This document shows positions 17,483-25,993 of a stretch of 64,000 bases of DNA, piece by piece. The notes beneath the pieces are model-generated. The model worked only from the letters and a program-made list of their open reading frames with translations. It was not told the origin of the DNA and searched no databases. The stretch comes from Nocardia sp. NBC_01329 (GTDB lineage Bacteria > Actinomycetota > Actinomycetes > Mycobacteriales > Mycobacteriaceae): contig NZ_CP108381.1 of the NCBI RefSeq assembly GCF_035956715.1, positions 4,744,001-4,808,000 on the forward strand. Direction: 5' to 3'. A program made the translations under genes and the position numbers. Within the stretch, counting starts at the first letter, position 1. Each line of letters starts with the position of its first letter.

Positions 17483-19306
17483 ATGACCGGGCAGCGATTG
17501 GGCCGTTACCGGCTCGAGCGATTGCTGGGCCAGGGTGGGATGGGTCAAGTGTGGCTCGCACACACCGAACCGGCCGGCGGACGCCCGGGCGGCCGGGTCG
17601 CGTTGAAGCTGTTGCCCGCCGAACTCGCCGCGGATCAGACCTACCGGAGCCGGTTCGAACGCGAGGCCGAGCTCGCCGCCCGCCTGCACGACAGCCATAT
17701 CGTGCCGATCGACGCGCACGGCGCGCTGGACGGCCGGTTGTTCATCGAAATGGAATTCGTCGAGGGCGACGATCTGGGCCGGACCCTGCGCACGAGCGGC
17801 GCGCTGCCGCCGGTGCGCGCAGTCGATATCGTCGCTCAGACCGCAGCGGCGCTGGATGCCGCGCATCGGGCCGGACTGGTACACCGGGATGTGAAACCGT
17901 CCAATATCGTCGTCCGGCGCGACGGCTTCGCCTACCTCATCGACTTCGGTATCGCACGCGGCGCCGACAGCGCCGCGCTCACAGCATCGGGACTGGCGGT
18001 CGGCACCTGGGCGTATATGGCCCCCGAACGGTTCACCGGGCATTCCGACGCCCGCGCCGATATCTACTCCCTCGGCTGTGTGCTCTACGAATGTCTGGCC
18101 GGGGTCCGGCCGTTCGGCGCGACCGATCCGGCCCGGCAGATGCACGACCATCTCACGACCACCCCGCCCAGTGTGCGCGCCCTGGTGCCGGGGATTCCGG
18201 CGGAACTGGACCGGGTGATCGCCCGGGCGATGGCGAAGGAGCCCGGGGATCGCTACCGGAGCGCCGGGGATTTCGCGCGGGCCGCCACGGCCGCACTGGC
18301 GGGGACCGCCACCACCGTACTGGCGGGGACCGCCACCGCCCAGCCGGGGACCGCGAGCGCTGCGGATCCAGCCGTCCGGGCGGCCGAGCATCCCGGGACC
18401 CGCCACTACGAAGCAGATGACCGGCCCGAACCCGCGGCTGCCCACCCGGGAACCCGCGCCTATACCGAACACCGTCCCGGCGAGCCGGTGCCCTCCCCCG
18501 CCTATCGGCCGACCCGGGTATACACCGACCACGCGCCCGGAGGGGCGGCGCATCCTCCCGCTCATCCGCCCACCCGGGCCTATACCCGGCTGGAGACCGG
18601 GATGCGGCCGGGCTACGCCGGCAGCCCGGCACAGACCGCCGGACCCGCACCGCACAGCCGGGGTGGCGGCGGTCCCCCGGTCGCCCCGAACCGCCCCGCG
18701 CCGCACTATCCGGGCCCGCCGCCCGGTCGGCGCGCACCGCGCACCCGCACCAGAACGCCCCGGCGCCGCAAGAACAGATCGCGGCGGCTGTTGCTGTGGC
18801 TGATCGTGCTCGTCGTGGTGCCGCTGCTACTGATCGGCGGCTGTGTGGCCGCACTGTTCGAAGGCGCCGGATCGATCCGGTTCTTCAGTGGTGACGACAG
18901 ACCGGCGAATGCGACCGTCGCGGATCCGGGCGTCCCGGTCCGGGACGGCAATTTCGAGTTCGCGGTGCTGAACGTGGAATCAGGGGTGCGCGCCGTCGGT
19001 ATCGAACGCGCCGAGGGGACCTTCGTGGTGGTCAGCTTCACCGTCCGAAATATCGCGGACCAGTCGAAGACCTACCTGCCGCTGGGACAAGAGCTCAACG
19101 ATACGGCGGGCGCGAAATACAGCCCCGATGTGACCGCCACCGCCCAGCGCGCGGCCGCCGCGGCCGCTCCGCGAAACCTGCGACCGGGCGAATCGCTGGG
19201 TACCCATCTGGTCTACGGACTGCCCGCCGGATCGGTGCCGGCGAGCATCACCTTCCGCGATTTCCCGCTGTCCTTCGGCACCACGGTCGCCGTGGACGCG
19301 CAGTAG
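17483..19306 (+). CDS. Transmembrane Ser/Thr protein kinase with DUF4352-like sensor
   Basis: The 607-residue protein has an N-terminal Hanks-type kinase domain (Gly loop LLGQGGMGQVW, Lys42, HRDVKPSN with Asp136, DFG Asp154, APERF). A Pro-rich juxtamembrane region (about 300-430) contains four ~20-residue repeats of the type HPGTRAYT. A Arg/Lys stop-transfer stretch precedes one membrane segment (about 436-458). The extracytoplasmic C-terminus resembles DUF4352 (immunoglobulin-like: FVVVSFTVRNIADQSKTYLP). The ATG has a GGGAAGGG ribosome-binding site; a TAGGGT -10-like hexamer lies at 17394-17399. It belongs to the PknA/PknB superfamily but is not part of the division cluster. Confidence 0.93.
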   Translation: MTGQRLGRYRLERLLGQGGMGQVWLAHTEPAGGRPGGRVALKLLPAELAADQTYRSRFEREAELAARLHDSHIVPIDAHGALDGRLFIEMEFVEGDDLGRTLRTSGALPPVRAVDIVAQTAAALDAAHRAGLVHRDVKPSNIVVRRDGFAYLIDFGIARGADSAALTASGLAVGTWAYMAPERFTGHSDARADIYSLGCVLYECLAGVRPFGATDPARQMHDHLTTTPPSVRALVPGIPAELDRVIARAMAKEPGDRYRSAGDFARAATAALAGTATTVLAGTATAQPGTASAADPAVRAAEHPGTRHYEADDRPEPAAAHPGTRAYTEHRPGEPVPSPAYRPTRVYTDHAPGGAAHPPAHPPTRAYTRLETGMRPGYAGSPAQTAGPAPHSRGGGGPPVAPNRPAPHYPGPPPGRRAPRTRTRTPRRRKNRSRRLLLWLIVLVVVPLLLIGGCVAALFEGAGSIRFFSGDDRPANATVADPGVPVRDGNFEFAVLNVESGVRAVGIERAEGTFVVVSFTVRNIADQSKTYLPLGQELNDTAGAKYSPDVTATAQRAAAAAAPRNLRPGESLGTHLVYGLPAGSVPASITFRDFPLSFGTTVAVDAQ

Positions 19307-19324
19307 TCCGAGGGACCCGGCCGA

Positions 19325-19906
19325 TCAGTTCAGCCGTAAGGTCCACGCGGTGCGATAGTGCAATCGGACCCGAGCCCCCGGCGCCACATCGAATCGCCAG
19401 AAAGACTGCGGCGCGGAGTCCAGGGCGACGACCAGGACCGCCCGGATCACCGCTGGATGCGTCACCGCGAGAGTGTGCGGCTGTGCCTCGGCGACCACCT
19501 CGCCGAGCCATCCGCGGACCCGTTCGATCAGGTCCAGAACCGACTCGCCACCGTGGTGGCGGTACCCGGGCTCGGTCAGCCAGCGCCCCACCTCCTCCGG
19601 TGCCAGCAGGCCGAGTTCCGCACCACGCCAGGCACCGGCATCGAGATCGCGTAATGTCGATAGTGGTGCGGCGTCCAGGCCCAGTAGTCGGGCAGTCTCT
19701 CCGGTCCGCCGCTCCGGGCCCGCGAGCACCAGTGCGCCCGCCGGTGGTTCGACCGCCCGGTCCGCCAGCGCCGCCCGCCCCGCCGGGGTGAGCGGTTCGT
19801 CGGCCGGGAACCGCGCCGCCCGCGACGCCTCGGTGACGCCGTGGGAGATCAAGTCGAGTTTTCGAACACCAGGCACCGTCGAAGCATAGAAATGCCGGAC
19901 TGTCAC
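19325..19906 (-). CDS. Histidine phosphatase family protein (phosphoglycerate mutase-like)
   Basis: The product is about 193 residues from the GTG at 19906. It begins TVRHFYASTVPGVRKLDLISHGVTEASR, with the phospho-His in the usual (R)HG position. The second catalytic His is in LAVTHPAVIRAVL. The RHG Arg is Ser here (SHG), which would weaken phosphate binding; such variants exist in the family. Conserved DAGAWRG and GGESVLDLIERV are present. The longer in-frame upstream region is antisense to the antitoxin gene and was rejected. The substrate is unknown. Confidence 0.8.
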   Translation of the reverse strand: MTVRHFYASTVPGVRKLDLISHGVTEASRAARFPADEPLTPAGRAALADRAVEPPAGALVLAGPERRTGETARLLGLDAAPLSTLRDLDAGAWRGAELGLLAPEEVGRWLTEPGYRHHGGESVLDLIERVRGWLGEVVAEAQPHTLAVTHPAVIRAVLVVALDSAPQSFWRFDVAPGARVRLHYRTAWTLRLN

Positions 19907-19970
19907 CGGTAGCCGGTTCGTACCGGCTCCCGGCCCATCGTGCCCCGCTGCCAGCAGGAGGTGATCGAGG

Positions 19971-20249
19971 ATGACAGATATTCTGATCCGCGCCGTTCCC
20001 GGTGCGGTCATCGACGAGATCGACCGGCAAGCCAATGGCCTGGGTATTTCCCGAACCGAGTTCCTCCGCCGCCGACTCAGCCGGGAGTTCCGGCCGGTCG
20101 GCTGGTTGACCACCTCGGATCTGGTCCGGCTGGCCGGACTGATCGGCGAGGATCACACCCCCGACCTGCTCTCCCCCGATGTCCCCGAGACCGAATTCGC
20201 CGATCCGGGTCTCACCGGCCCCTATCTGGTCGAGGAGGCCCCGGGCTGA
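19971..20249 (+). CDS. Orphan VapB/RHH-type antitoxin-like protein
   Basis: The 92-residue protein begins MTDILIRAVPGAVIDEIDRQANGLGISRTEFLRRRL, the ribbon-helix-helix pattern of VapB-type antitoxins. The C-terminal half is acidic (DLLSPDVPETEFADPG) and would normally wrap a toxin. No PIN-domain or other toxin gene follows; the next gene is lhr. A very strong RBS (CAGGAGGTGATCG) precedes the ATG. It may be a remnant antitoxin, a stand-alone repressor, or act on a toxin elsewhere. Confidence 0.75.
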   Translation: MTDILIRAVPGAVIDEIDRQANGLGISRTEFLRRRLSREFRPVGWLTTSDLVRLAGLIGEDHTPDLLSPDVPETEFADPGLTGPYLVEEAPG

Positions 20250-20334
20250 CCGCTTCCACACCCGGCCGGCCCCTACCGGCCGGGTCAGGGCCGCATCCGG
20301 CCCGGTGTCGGTGCCCCGGTGCACACTGGGTTCC

Positions 20335-23300
20335 GTGACCGTTTTCTCCGCCGCCACCCAGCAGTGGTTCGACGGTGCGTTCCCTGCGCCGACAGCCGCG
20401 CAGCTGGGGGCGTGGCAGGCGATCGCGGCCGGGGAGCACACCCTGGTGATCGCGCCGACAGGGTCGGGTAAGACCCTGTCGGCTTTCCTGTGGGCGATCG
20501 ATCAGCTGGCCGCGGGCGATCCACCGGACTCGGGTACCTCGGTGCTCTACATCTCCCCGCTCAAGGCGCTGGCCGTGGATGTGGAACGAAATCTGCGGGC
20601 ACCGCTGGTGGGGGTACGCCAGACTGCCCGCCGCCTCGGCCTGGTGGCGCCGGAGATCAGCGTCGGCGTCCGTTCCGGCGATACCACCACCCAGGAACGC
20701 CGCCGACTACAGCGCACCCCGCCCGATATCCTCATCACCACGCCCGAATCACTGTTCCTGATGCTCACCTCCGCGGCCCGGGAAACATTGCGCAGCGTGC
20801 GGACGGTGATCGTGGACGAGGTACACGCCATCGCCGGTTCCAAACGGGGATCGCATCTCGCGCTCTCCCTCGCCCGGCTCGATGCCCTCACCGAACGACC
20901 CGCGCAGCGAATCGGTCTCTCCGCGACCGTCCGGCCGCCGGAGGCAGTGGGCCGGTTCCTGGTGGGGCCGGCGCCGATCACCATCGTCTCTCCACCGGCA
21001 CCGAAAACCTTCGACCTCTCCGTGCGGGTCCCGGTCCCGGATATGACCGAGCCGGGCGATTCGGACCAGCCCGGATCGCTGTGGCCGCATGTGGACGAGG
21101 CGATTGTCCAACTCGTGCTCGACCACCGCTCCTCGATCGTGTTCGCCAATTCACGCCGGCTCGCCGAACGGCTGACCGCCCGGCTGAACGAAACCTACGC
21201 CGACCGGATCGGCGAGTCCGTCGACACCGCCCATGCCCCACCCGCCCAACTCGGCCCGTCCACCGAGGTCGCCCACGGCGCCGAACAGTTGCTCGCCCGC
21301 GCCCACCACGGGTCGGTGAGCAAGGAGCAGCGCGCCCTCATCGAAGACGACCTCAAAAGCGGCCGGCTGCGCTGTGTGGTGGCCACCAGCAGCCTCGAAC
21401 TCGGTATCGATATGGGCGCGGTGGATCTGGTGGTCCAGGTCGAGGCTCCACCCTCGGTGGCGAGCGGACTACAGCGCGTCGGACGGGCCGGGCACCAGGT
21501 GGGCGAGATTTCGCGCGGTGTGCTGTTCCCCAAACATCGCACCGATGTCGTGCACTGCGCGGTGGCGGCCCAGCGGATGCTGTCGGGGCAGATCGAGGCA
21601 TTGAAGATACCGGCGCATCCGCTCGATATCCTCGCCCAGCAGACCGTCGCGGCCTGCGCGCTCGAGCCGCTGGACGTCGATGCCTGGTTCGACACGGTGC
21701 GCGGCACCGGCAGTTACGCGTCGCTGCCCCGATCCTCGTACGAGGCGGTGCTCGATCTGCTGGCCGGCCGCTACCCCTCCGACGAATTCGCCGAGCTGCG
21801 GCCGCGGCTGGTGTGGGACCGTGACGCCGGCACGCTCACCGGACGGCCCGGCGCCCAGCGACTGGCGGTGACCTCGGGCGGCGCCATACCCGACCGCGGC
21901 ATGTTCGCGGTGTACATGGTCGGTGAGAAAGCCTCGCGGGTGGGCGAACTCGACGAGGAGATGGTCTACGAGTCCCGCGTGGGCGATATCTTCGCTCTCG
22001 GTGCCACCAGCTGGCGGATCGAGGACATCACCTACGACCGGGTGCTGGTGACACCCGCGTTCGGGCAGCCCGGACGGTTGCCGTTCTGGCATGGTGATTC
22101 GCTCGGGCGCCCGGCCGAACTCGGTGCCGCGCTGGGTGAATTCGTCCGACGGGCCGGGTCACAGACCTCGCCCGAAACACTGACCGAACAAACCACCGCC
22201 GCCGGGCTGGACGAGAACGCCACCGCGAATCTGCGTGCACTGCTCGAGGATCAGCGCACCGCGACCGGCCGGCTGCCCACCGACCGAACCCTGGTGGTCG
22301 AACGTTTCCGAGACGAACTGGGCGACTGGCGGCTGGTCCTGCATTCACCCTACGGGCTGCCGGTGCACGCGGCCTGGGGACTGGCTGTGGGCGCCCGGCT
22401 GCGCGAACGTTTCGGGGTCGATGCCGCACCGAATGCCTCCGACGACGGCATCGTGGTGCGGCTACCCGACACCACCGACGAGCCGCCGGGCGCGGAACTG
22501 TTCGTCTTCGAACCGGACGAGATCGACGACCTGGTCACCGAACAGGTCGGCGGCTCGGCACTGTTCGCGTCCCGTTTCCGGGAGTGCGCCGCCCGGGCAC
22601 TGCTGCTGCCGCGCCGCGATCCCGGACGACGCGCGCCACTGTGGCAGCAACGACAGCGGTCGGCTCAGCTCCTCGATGTAGCCAGGAAATTCCCGGAGTT
22701 CCCGATCCTGCTGGAGACGGTGCGCGAATGCCTGCGCGATGTGTACGACCTGCCCGCGCTGCGGGACCTGCTCACCGAGGTGGCGCGCCGCCGGGTGCGC
22801 CTGGTCGAAGTGGAGACCGCCACCCCGTCACCGTTCGCCAACGCGCTGTTGTTCGATTACATCGGCCAGTTCATGTACGACGGCGACAGCCCACTGGCCG
22901 AACGCCGGGCCGCGGCCCTCTCCCTCGACTCGGCGCTGCTCGCCGAACTGCTCGGCCGGGTCGAGTTGCGAGAACTGCTGGACGGCGAGGTCATCGCCCA
23001 GGTCGAGTCGGAACTGCAACGCCTCGCCCCGGACCGGCAGGCCCGGGATATGGAAGGCCTGGCGGATCTGCTGCGGCTGCTCGGACCGATCACCGCGGCC
23101 GAAGCACGGCACCGCTGCCGCGCGGACCCCGCGGACTGGTTCGCCGAACTCGCCGGGGCCCGGCGCGCGCTCGAGGTGTCCTATGCGGGCGAGGTGTGGT
23201 GGGCCGCGATCGAGGACGCCGCCCGCTTACGCGATGCGCTGGGTGTTCCGCTGCCGATCGGCACCCCGGCCGCCTTCATCGAACCGGTCCCCGACCCGCT

Positions 23301-24876
23301 CGGCGATCTGGTGGCCCGCTTCGCCCGGACCCACGGTCCGTTCACCACGGAGTCGGTCGCGCACCGGTTCGGGCTGGGCGTCTCGGTCGCGGGGTCGGCG
23401 CTGCATCGCCTCGGCATCGAGAAACGGGTGGTGGAAGGTGAATTCACCCCGGAGACCGGCGGTACGGAATGGTGCGATACCCAGGTGCTGCGGCGGTTGC
23501 GACGGCGCAGTCTCGCCGCCGCCCGGCACGAGGTGGAACCGGTATCCACCGGGACCTTCGGCCGGTTCCTACCCGACTGGCAGCACATCGGTACCGGTGA
23601 ACTGCGCGGTATCGACGGCGTGGCGACAGTGGTGGAGCAACTCGCCGGCGTCCCGATCCCCGCGTCGGCATGGGAATCACTGGTGCTACCGGCCCGGATC
23701 CGCGATTACACACCCGCGTTCCTCGACGAACTCATGGCCACCGGCGAGGTCCGCTGGTCCGGACACGGCGTCATCAACGCCAAGGACGGCTGGGTCGCCC
23801 TGCACCCGGCCGACCGAGCTCCGCTCACTCTCCCACCGGCCGACGAACCCGAATTCACCGAGACCCATCTCGCTCTGCTCGCGGCCCTCGGCGCCGGACC
23901 GGCCCTCACCACCCCGGCCGGCCATCGGCCCGATGCCGATCCCACCGCATCACCGGTTCCGCACAGCGGTGGCGCCTATTTCTTCCGTCAACTGTCGGAC
24001 GCGACGGGCCTGCTCGACGACGCCGGGGTCGCGGCCGCCCTGTGGGACCTGGTCTGGGCGGGTCTGGTCTCCGGTGACACCTTCGCCCCGGTACGGGCCC
24101 GGCTGTCCGGATCGACCCGGACCCCTACCGCGCACCGGACCCCGCGGCGCGCTCCTCGCGGCCGCACCTACCTGCCCCGGCCGGCGATGCCGAGCCGTTC
24201 CGGCCCACCGACCGTGGCGGGCCGCTGGTCGCTGCTGCCCGACCGGGCGACCGACAACACAGTCCGTGCCCATGCCACCGCCGACCTGCTGTTGGAACGC
24301 TACGGCGTCCTGACCAAGGGGTCGGTGCAGGGTGAGGGCGTCCCCGGCGGCTTCGCACTCGTATACCGCGTACTCAGCGAGTTCGAGGATCGCGGCCGCT
24401 GCCGCCGCGGGTATTTCATCGATTCGCTCGGCGGTGCCCAATTCTCCACCACCGATGTGGTGGACCGGCTGCGCTCCTTCGACAGCGACCGCAAGCCCAC
24501 GGATGCCGCGCTGGCACTCGCGGCCTGCGATCCCGCCAACCCCTACGGCGCCGCGCTCCCGTGGCCCAAGACCGAAGGCGGGGCCGGTCACCGACCGGGC
24601 CGGAAAGCGGGCGCATTGGTCGTCCTGGTCGACGGTGAACTCGTCCTCTACCTGGAACGCGGCGGAAAAACGCTGCTCACCTGCACCGAAGATCCCACCG
24701 CTCGACAGGCCGCGGCCGGGGCACTGGCCGACCTGGTCCGGACCGGGCGGGCCGATTCGCTGGTCATCGACCGGGTAGACGGCGAATCGGTTCACGGCAA
24801 TACCTTCGCCGCCTTCCTCACCGCAGCCGGTTTCGCCGCGACCCCGCAGGGCTTGCGCCTTCGGCGCCGCCCATGA
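20335..24876 (+). CDS. lhr: Lhr, large ATP-dependent DNA/RNA helicase
   Basis: The superfamily-2 helicase has about 1513 residues. It has motif I (IAPTGSGKTLSAFLW), motif Ia (YISPLKALAVDVERNL), motif II as DEVH (VIVDEVHAIAGSKRG), SAT (IGLSATVRPPEA), motif IV (SIVFANSRRLAERL), motif V (VVATSSLELGIDMGAVD) and motif VI (SGLQRVGRAGHQVGE). The winged-helix and Lhr core follow, and a long Lhr-specific C-terminal region makes up about the last 650 residues. Mycobacterial Lhr is a DNA-damage-inducible 3'-5' ssDNA translocase. The GTG at 20335 is the conserved start (TVFSAATQQWF). It is followed 18 bp later by a nei-type glycosylase gene, consistent with DNA repair. Confidence 0.96.
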   Translation: MTVFSAATQQWFDGAFPAPTAAQLGAWQAIAAGEHTLVIAPTGSGKTLSAFLWAIDQLAAGDPPDSGTSVLYISPLKALAVDVERNLRAPLVGVRQTARRLGLVAPEISVGVRSGDTTTQERRRLQRTPPDILITTPESLFLMLTSAARETLRSVRTVIVDEVHAIAGSKRGSHLALSLARLDALTERPAQRIGLSATVRPPEAVGRFLVGPAPITIVSPPAPKTFDLSVRVPVPDMTEPGDSDQPGSLWPHVDEAIVQLVLDHRSSIVFANSRRLAERLTARLNETYADRIGESVDTAHAPPAQLGPSTEVAHGAEQLLARAHHGSVSKEQRALIEDDLKSGRLRCVVATSSLELGIDMGAVDLVVQVEAPPSVASGLQRVGRAGHQVGEISRGVLFPKHRTDVVHCAVAAQRMLSGQIEALKIPAHPLDILAQQTVAACALEPLDVDAWFDTVRGTGSYASLPRSSYEAVLDLLAGRYPSDEFAELRPRLVWDRDAGTLTGRPGAQRLAVTSGGAIPDRGMFAVYMVGEKASRVGELDEEMVYESRVGDIFALGATSWRIEDITYDRVLVTPAFGQPGRLPFWHGDSLGRPAELGAALGEFVRRAGSQTSPETLTEQTTAAGLDENATANLRALLEDQRTATGRLPTDRTLVVERFRDELGDWRLVLHSPYGLPVHAAWGLAVGARLRERFGVDAAPNASDDGIVVRLPDTTDEPPGAELFVFEPDEIDDLVTEQVGGSALFASRFRECAARALLLPRRDPGRRAPLWQQRQRSAQLLDVARKFPEFPILLETVRECLRDVYDLPALRDLLTEVARRRVRLVEVETATPSPFANALLFDYIGQFMYDGDSPLAERRAAALSLDSALLAELLGRVELRELLDGEVIAQVESELQRLAPDRQARDMEGLADLLRLLGPITAAEARHRCRADPADWFAELAGARRALEVSYAGEVWWAAIEDAARLRDALGVPLPIGTPAAFIEPVPDPLGDLVARFARTHGPFTTESVAHRFGLGVSVAGSALHRLGIEKRVVEGEFTPETGGTEWCDTQVLRRLRRRSLAAARHEVEPVSTGTFGRFLPDWQHIGTGELRGIDGVATVVEQLAGVPIPASAWESLVLPARIRDYTPAFLDELMATGEVRWSGHGVINAKDGWVALHPADRAPLTLPPADEPEFTETHLALLAALGAGPALTTPAGHRPDADPTASPVPHSGGAYFFRQLSDATGLLDDAGVAAALWDLVWAGLVSGDTFAPVRARLSGSTRTPTAHRTPRRAPRGRTYLPRPAMPSRSGPPTVAGRWSLLPDRATDNTVRAHATADLLLERYGVLTKGSVQGEGVPGGFALVYRVLSEFEDRGRCRRGYFIDSLGGAQFSTTDVVDRLRSFDSDRKPTDAALALAACDPANPYGAALPWPKTEGGAGHRPGRKAGALVVLVDGELVLYLERGGKTLLTCTEDPTARQAAAGALADLVRTGRADSLVIDRVDGESVHGNTFAAFLTAAGFAATPQGLRLRRRP

Positions 24877-24894
24877 CCACGACACAGGCCCGCG

Positions 24895-25674
24895 ATGCCC
24901 GAGGGTGATGTGGTCTTTCTCGCCGCCACGCGACTGCGGGCCGCGCTCGACGGCGCGACGCTGACCCGCAGTGATTTCCGGGTGCCCCGGTACGCGACGG
25001 TCGATCTGCGTGGCCAGGTGGTGGACAGCGTCGGCAGTTACGGAAAGCATCTGTTCATCCGCACCGAAACCGTCAGTGTGCACACCCACCTGAAGATGGA
25101 GGGCACCTGGCGGGTTTTCCGCTGCGGCCAGCGGTGGACCAAACCGCGGGTCGCCGCGCGGATCGTGCTCGGTACCGCCGACGCCGAGGCCGTCGGCTTC
25201 GATCTCGGCGTGGTGGAGGTTCTGCGGCGCAGCGAGGAACATCGCGCCGTCGAACACCTGGGACCGGATCTGCTGGGACCGGGGTGGGATCCCGCCGAGG
25301 CCGTGGACAGGCTCAGCCGTGACCCGGTCCGGCCGATCGGCCTCGCGCTGCTCGATCAGCGCAATCTGGCCGGGATAGGCAATATCTATCGGAGCGAGAT
25401 CTGCTATCTGCGCCGAGTCCATCCGGCGCTCCCGGTCGGTGAGGTGGACGATCTGGCGGCGCTGGTGCACGAGGCACACCGGGTACTGCACCGAGCCGCG
25501 CACCAGCCGCCGTGGCGGCCGCTGGCCTACGGCCGGGCTCCTCGCCCCTGTCGGCGGTGCGGGACCTCGCTGCGAGTGGAGATGCTGGGCGAGACCGTCC
25601 CGGGATACGACCGGGTCAGCCGACGGGAACGCGGGATCTACTTCTGCCCGAAATGCCAGGTCCCGCCGGTTTGA
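24895..25674 (+). CDS. Nei/Fpg-family DNA glycosylase (Nei2-like)
   Basis: The 259-residue protein begins MPEGDVVF, with catalytic Pro2 and Glu3. It has the helix-two-turns-helix region (ALLDQRNLAGIGNIYRSEICY) and a C-terminal zinc finger (CRRCG...CPKCQ). It removes oxidised bases and nicks DNA in base excision repair. The N-terminus MPEGDVV and its position beside lhr fit mycobacterial Nei2. It is 18 bp downstream of lhr, so the two are probably co-transcribed. Confidence 0.93.
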   Translation: MPEGDVVFLAATRLRAALDGATLTRSDFRVPRYATVDLRGQVVDSVGSYGKHLFIRTETVSVHTHLKMEGTWRVFRCGQRWTKPRVAARIVLGTADAEAVGFDLGVVEVLRRSEEHRAVEHLGPDLLGPGWDPAEAVDRLSRDPVRPIGLALLDQRNLAGIGNIYRSEICYLRRVHPALPVGEVDDLAALVHEAHRVLHRAAHQPPWRPLAYGRAPRPCRRCGTSLRVEMLGETVPGYDRVSRRERGIYFCPKCQVPPV

Positions 25675-25787
25675 GCCCGTACGCTGGCCCGGACCGGCCG
25701 CTGCCCTGTCTGTGACGGCCGCCATGAGCGCAGTAATGTTCGGCCGCTTTCCGACGACACACGGGTACCGCACCGGAAGCAGGTCCC

Positions 25788-25976
25788 ATGAACGTCCGAA
25801 CCGTCCACTTGGCCGCCGTCACCGGCAAGCTGCTCTCCGCAGTGCTGGCAGTGGTGGCCACCGCGGTGTTCTGCTACTTCCTGCTACATCCCGCCGCGAC
25901 ACCGCAGGCGCCGACACCCGTACCGCTCGGACCTGCGGTGACCACGGCTCCCGGCCACTATCCCGCCGCCCACTGA
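25788..25976 (+). CDS. Small single-pass membrane protein (62 aa)
   Basis: An ATG at 25788 follows a weak AGCAGG. The peptide has a short basic N-terminus, one hydrophobic segment (LLSAVLAVVATAVFCYFLL) and a Pro/Thr-rich tail (ATPQAPTPVPLGP). The shape is typical of small secreted or anchored proteins, but I recognise no family. It is convergent with glpD, 17 bp away. Moderate confidence that it is translated. Confidence 0.5.
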   Translation: MNVRTVHLAAVTGKLLSAVLAVVATAVFCYFLLHPAATPQAPTPVPLGPAVTTAPGHYPAAH

Positions 25977-25993
25977 GCGCGGCGGGGGGTTGT

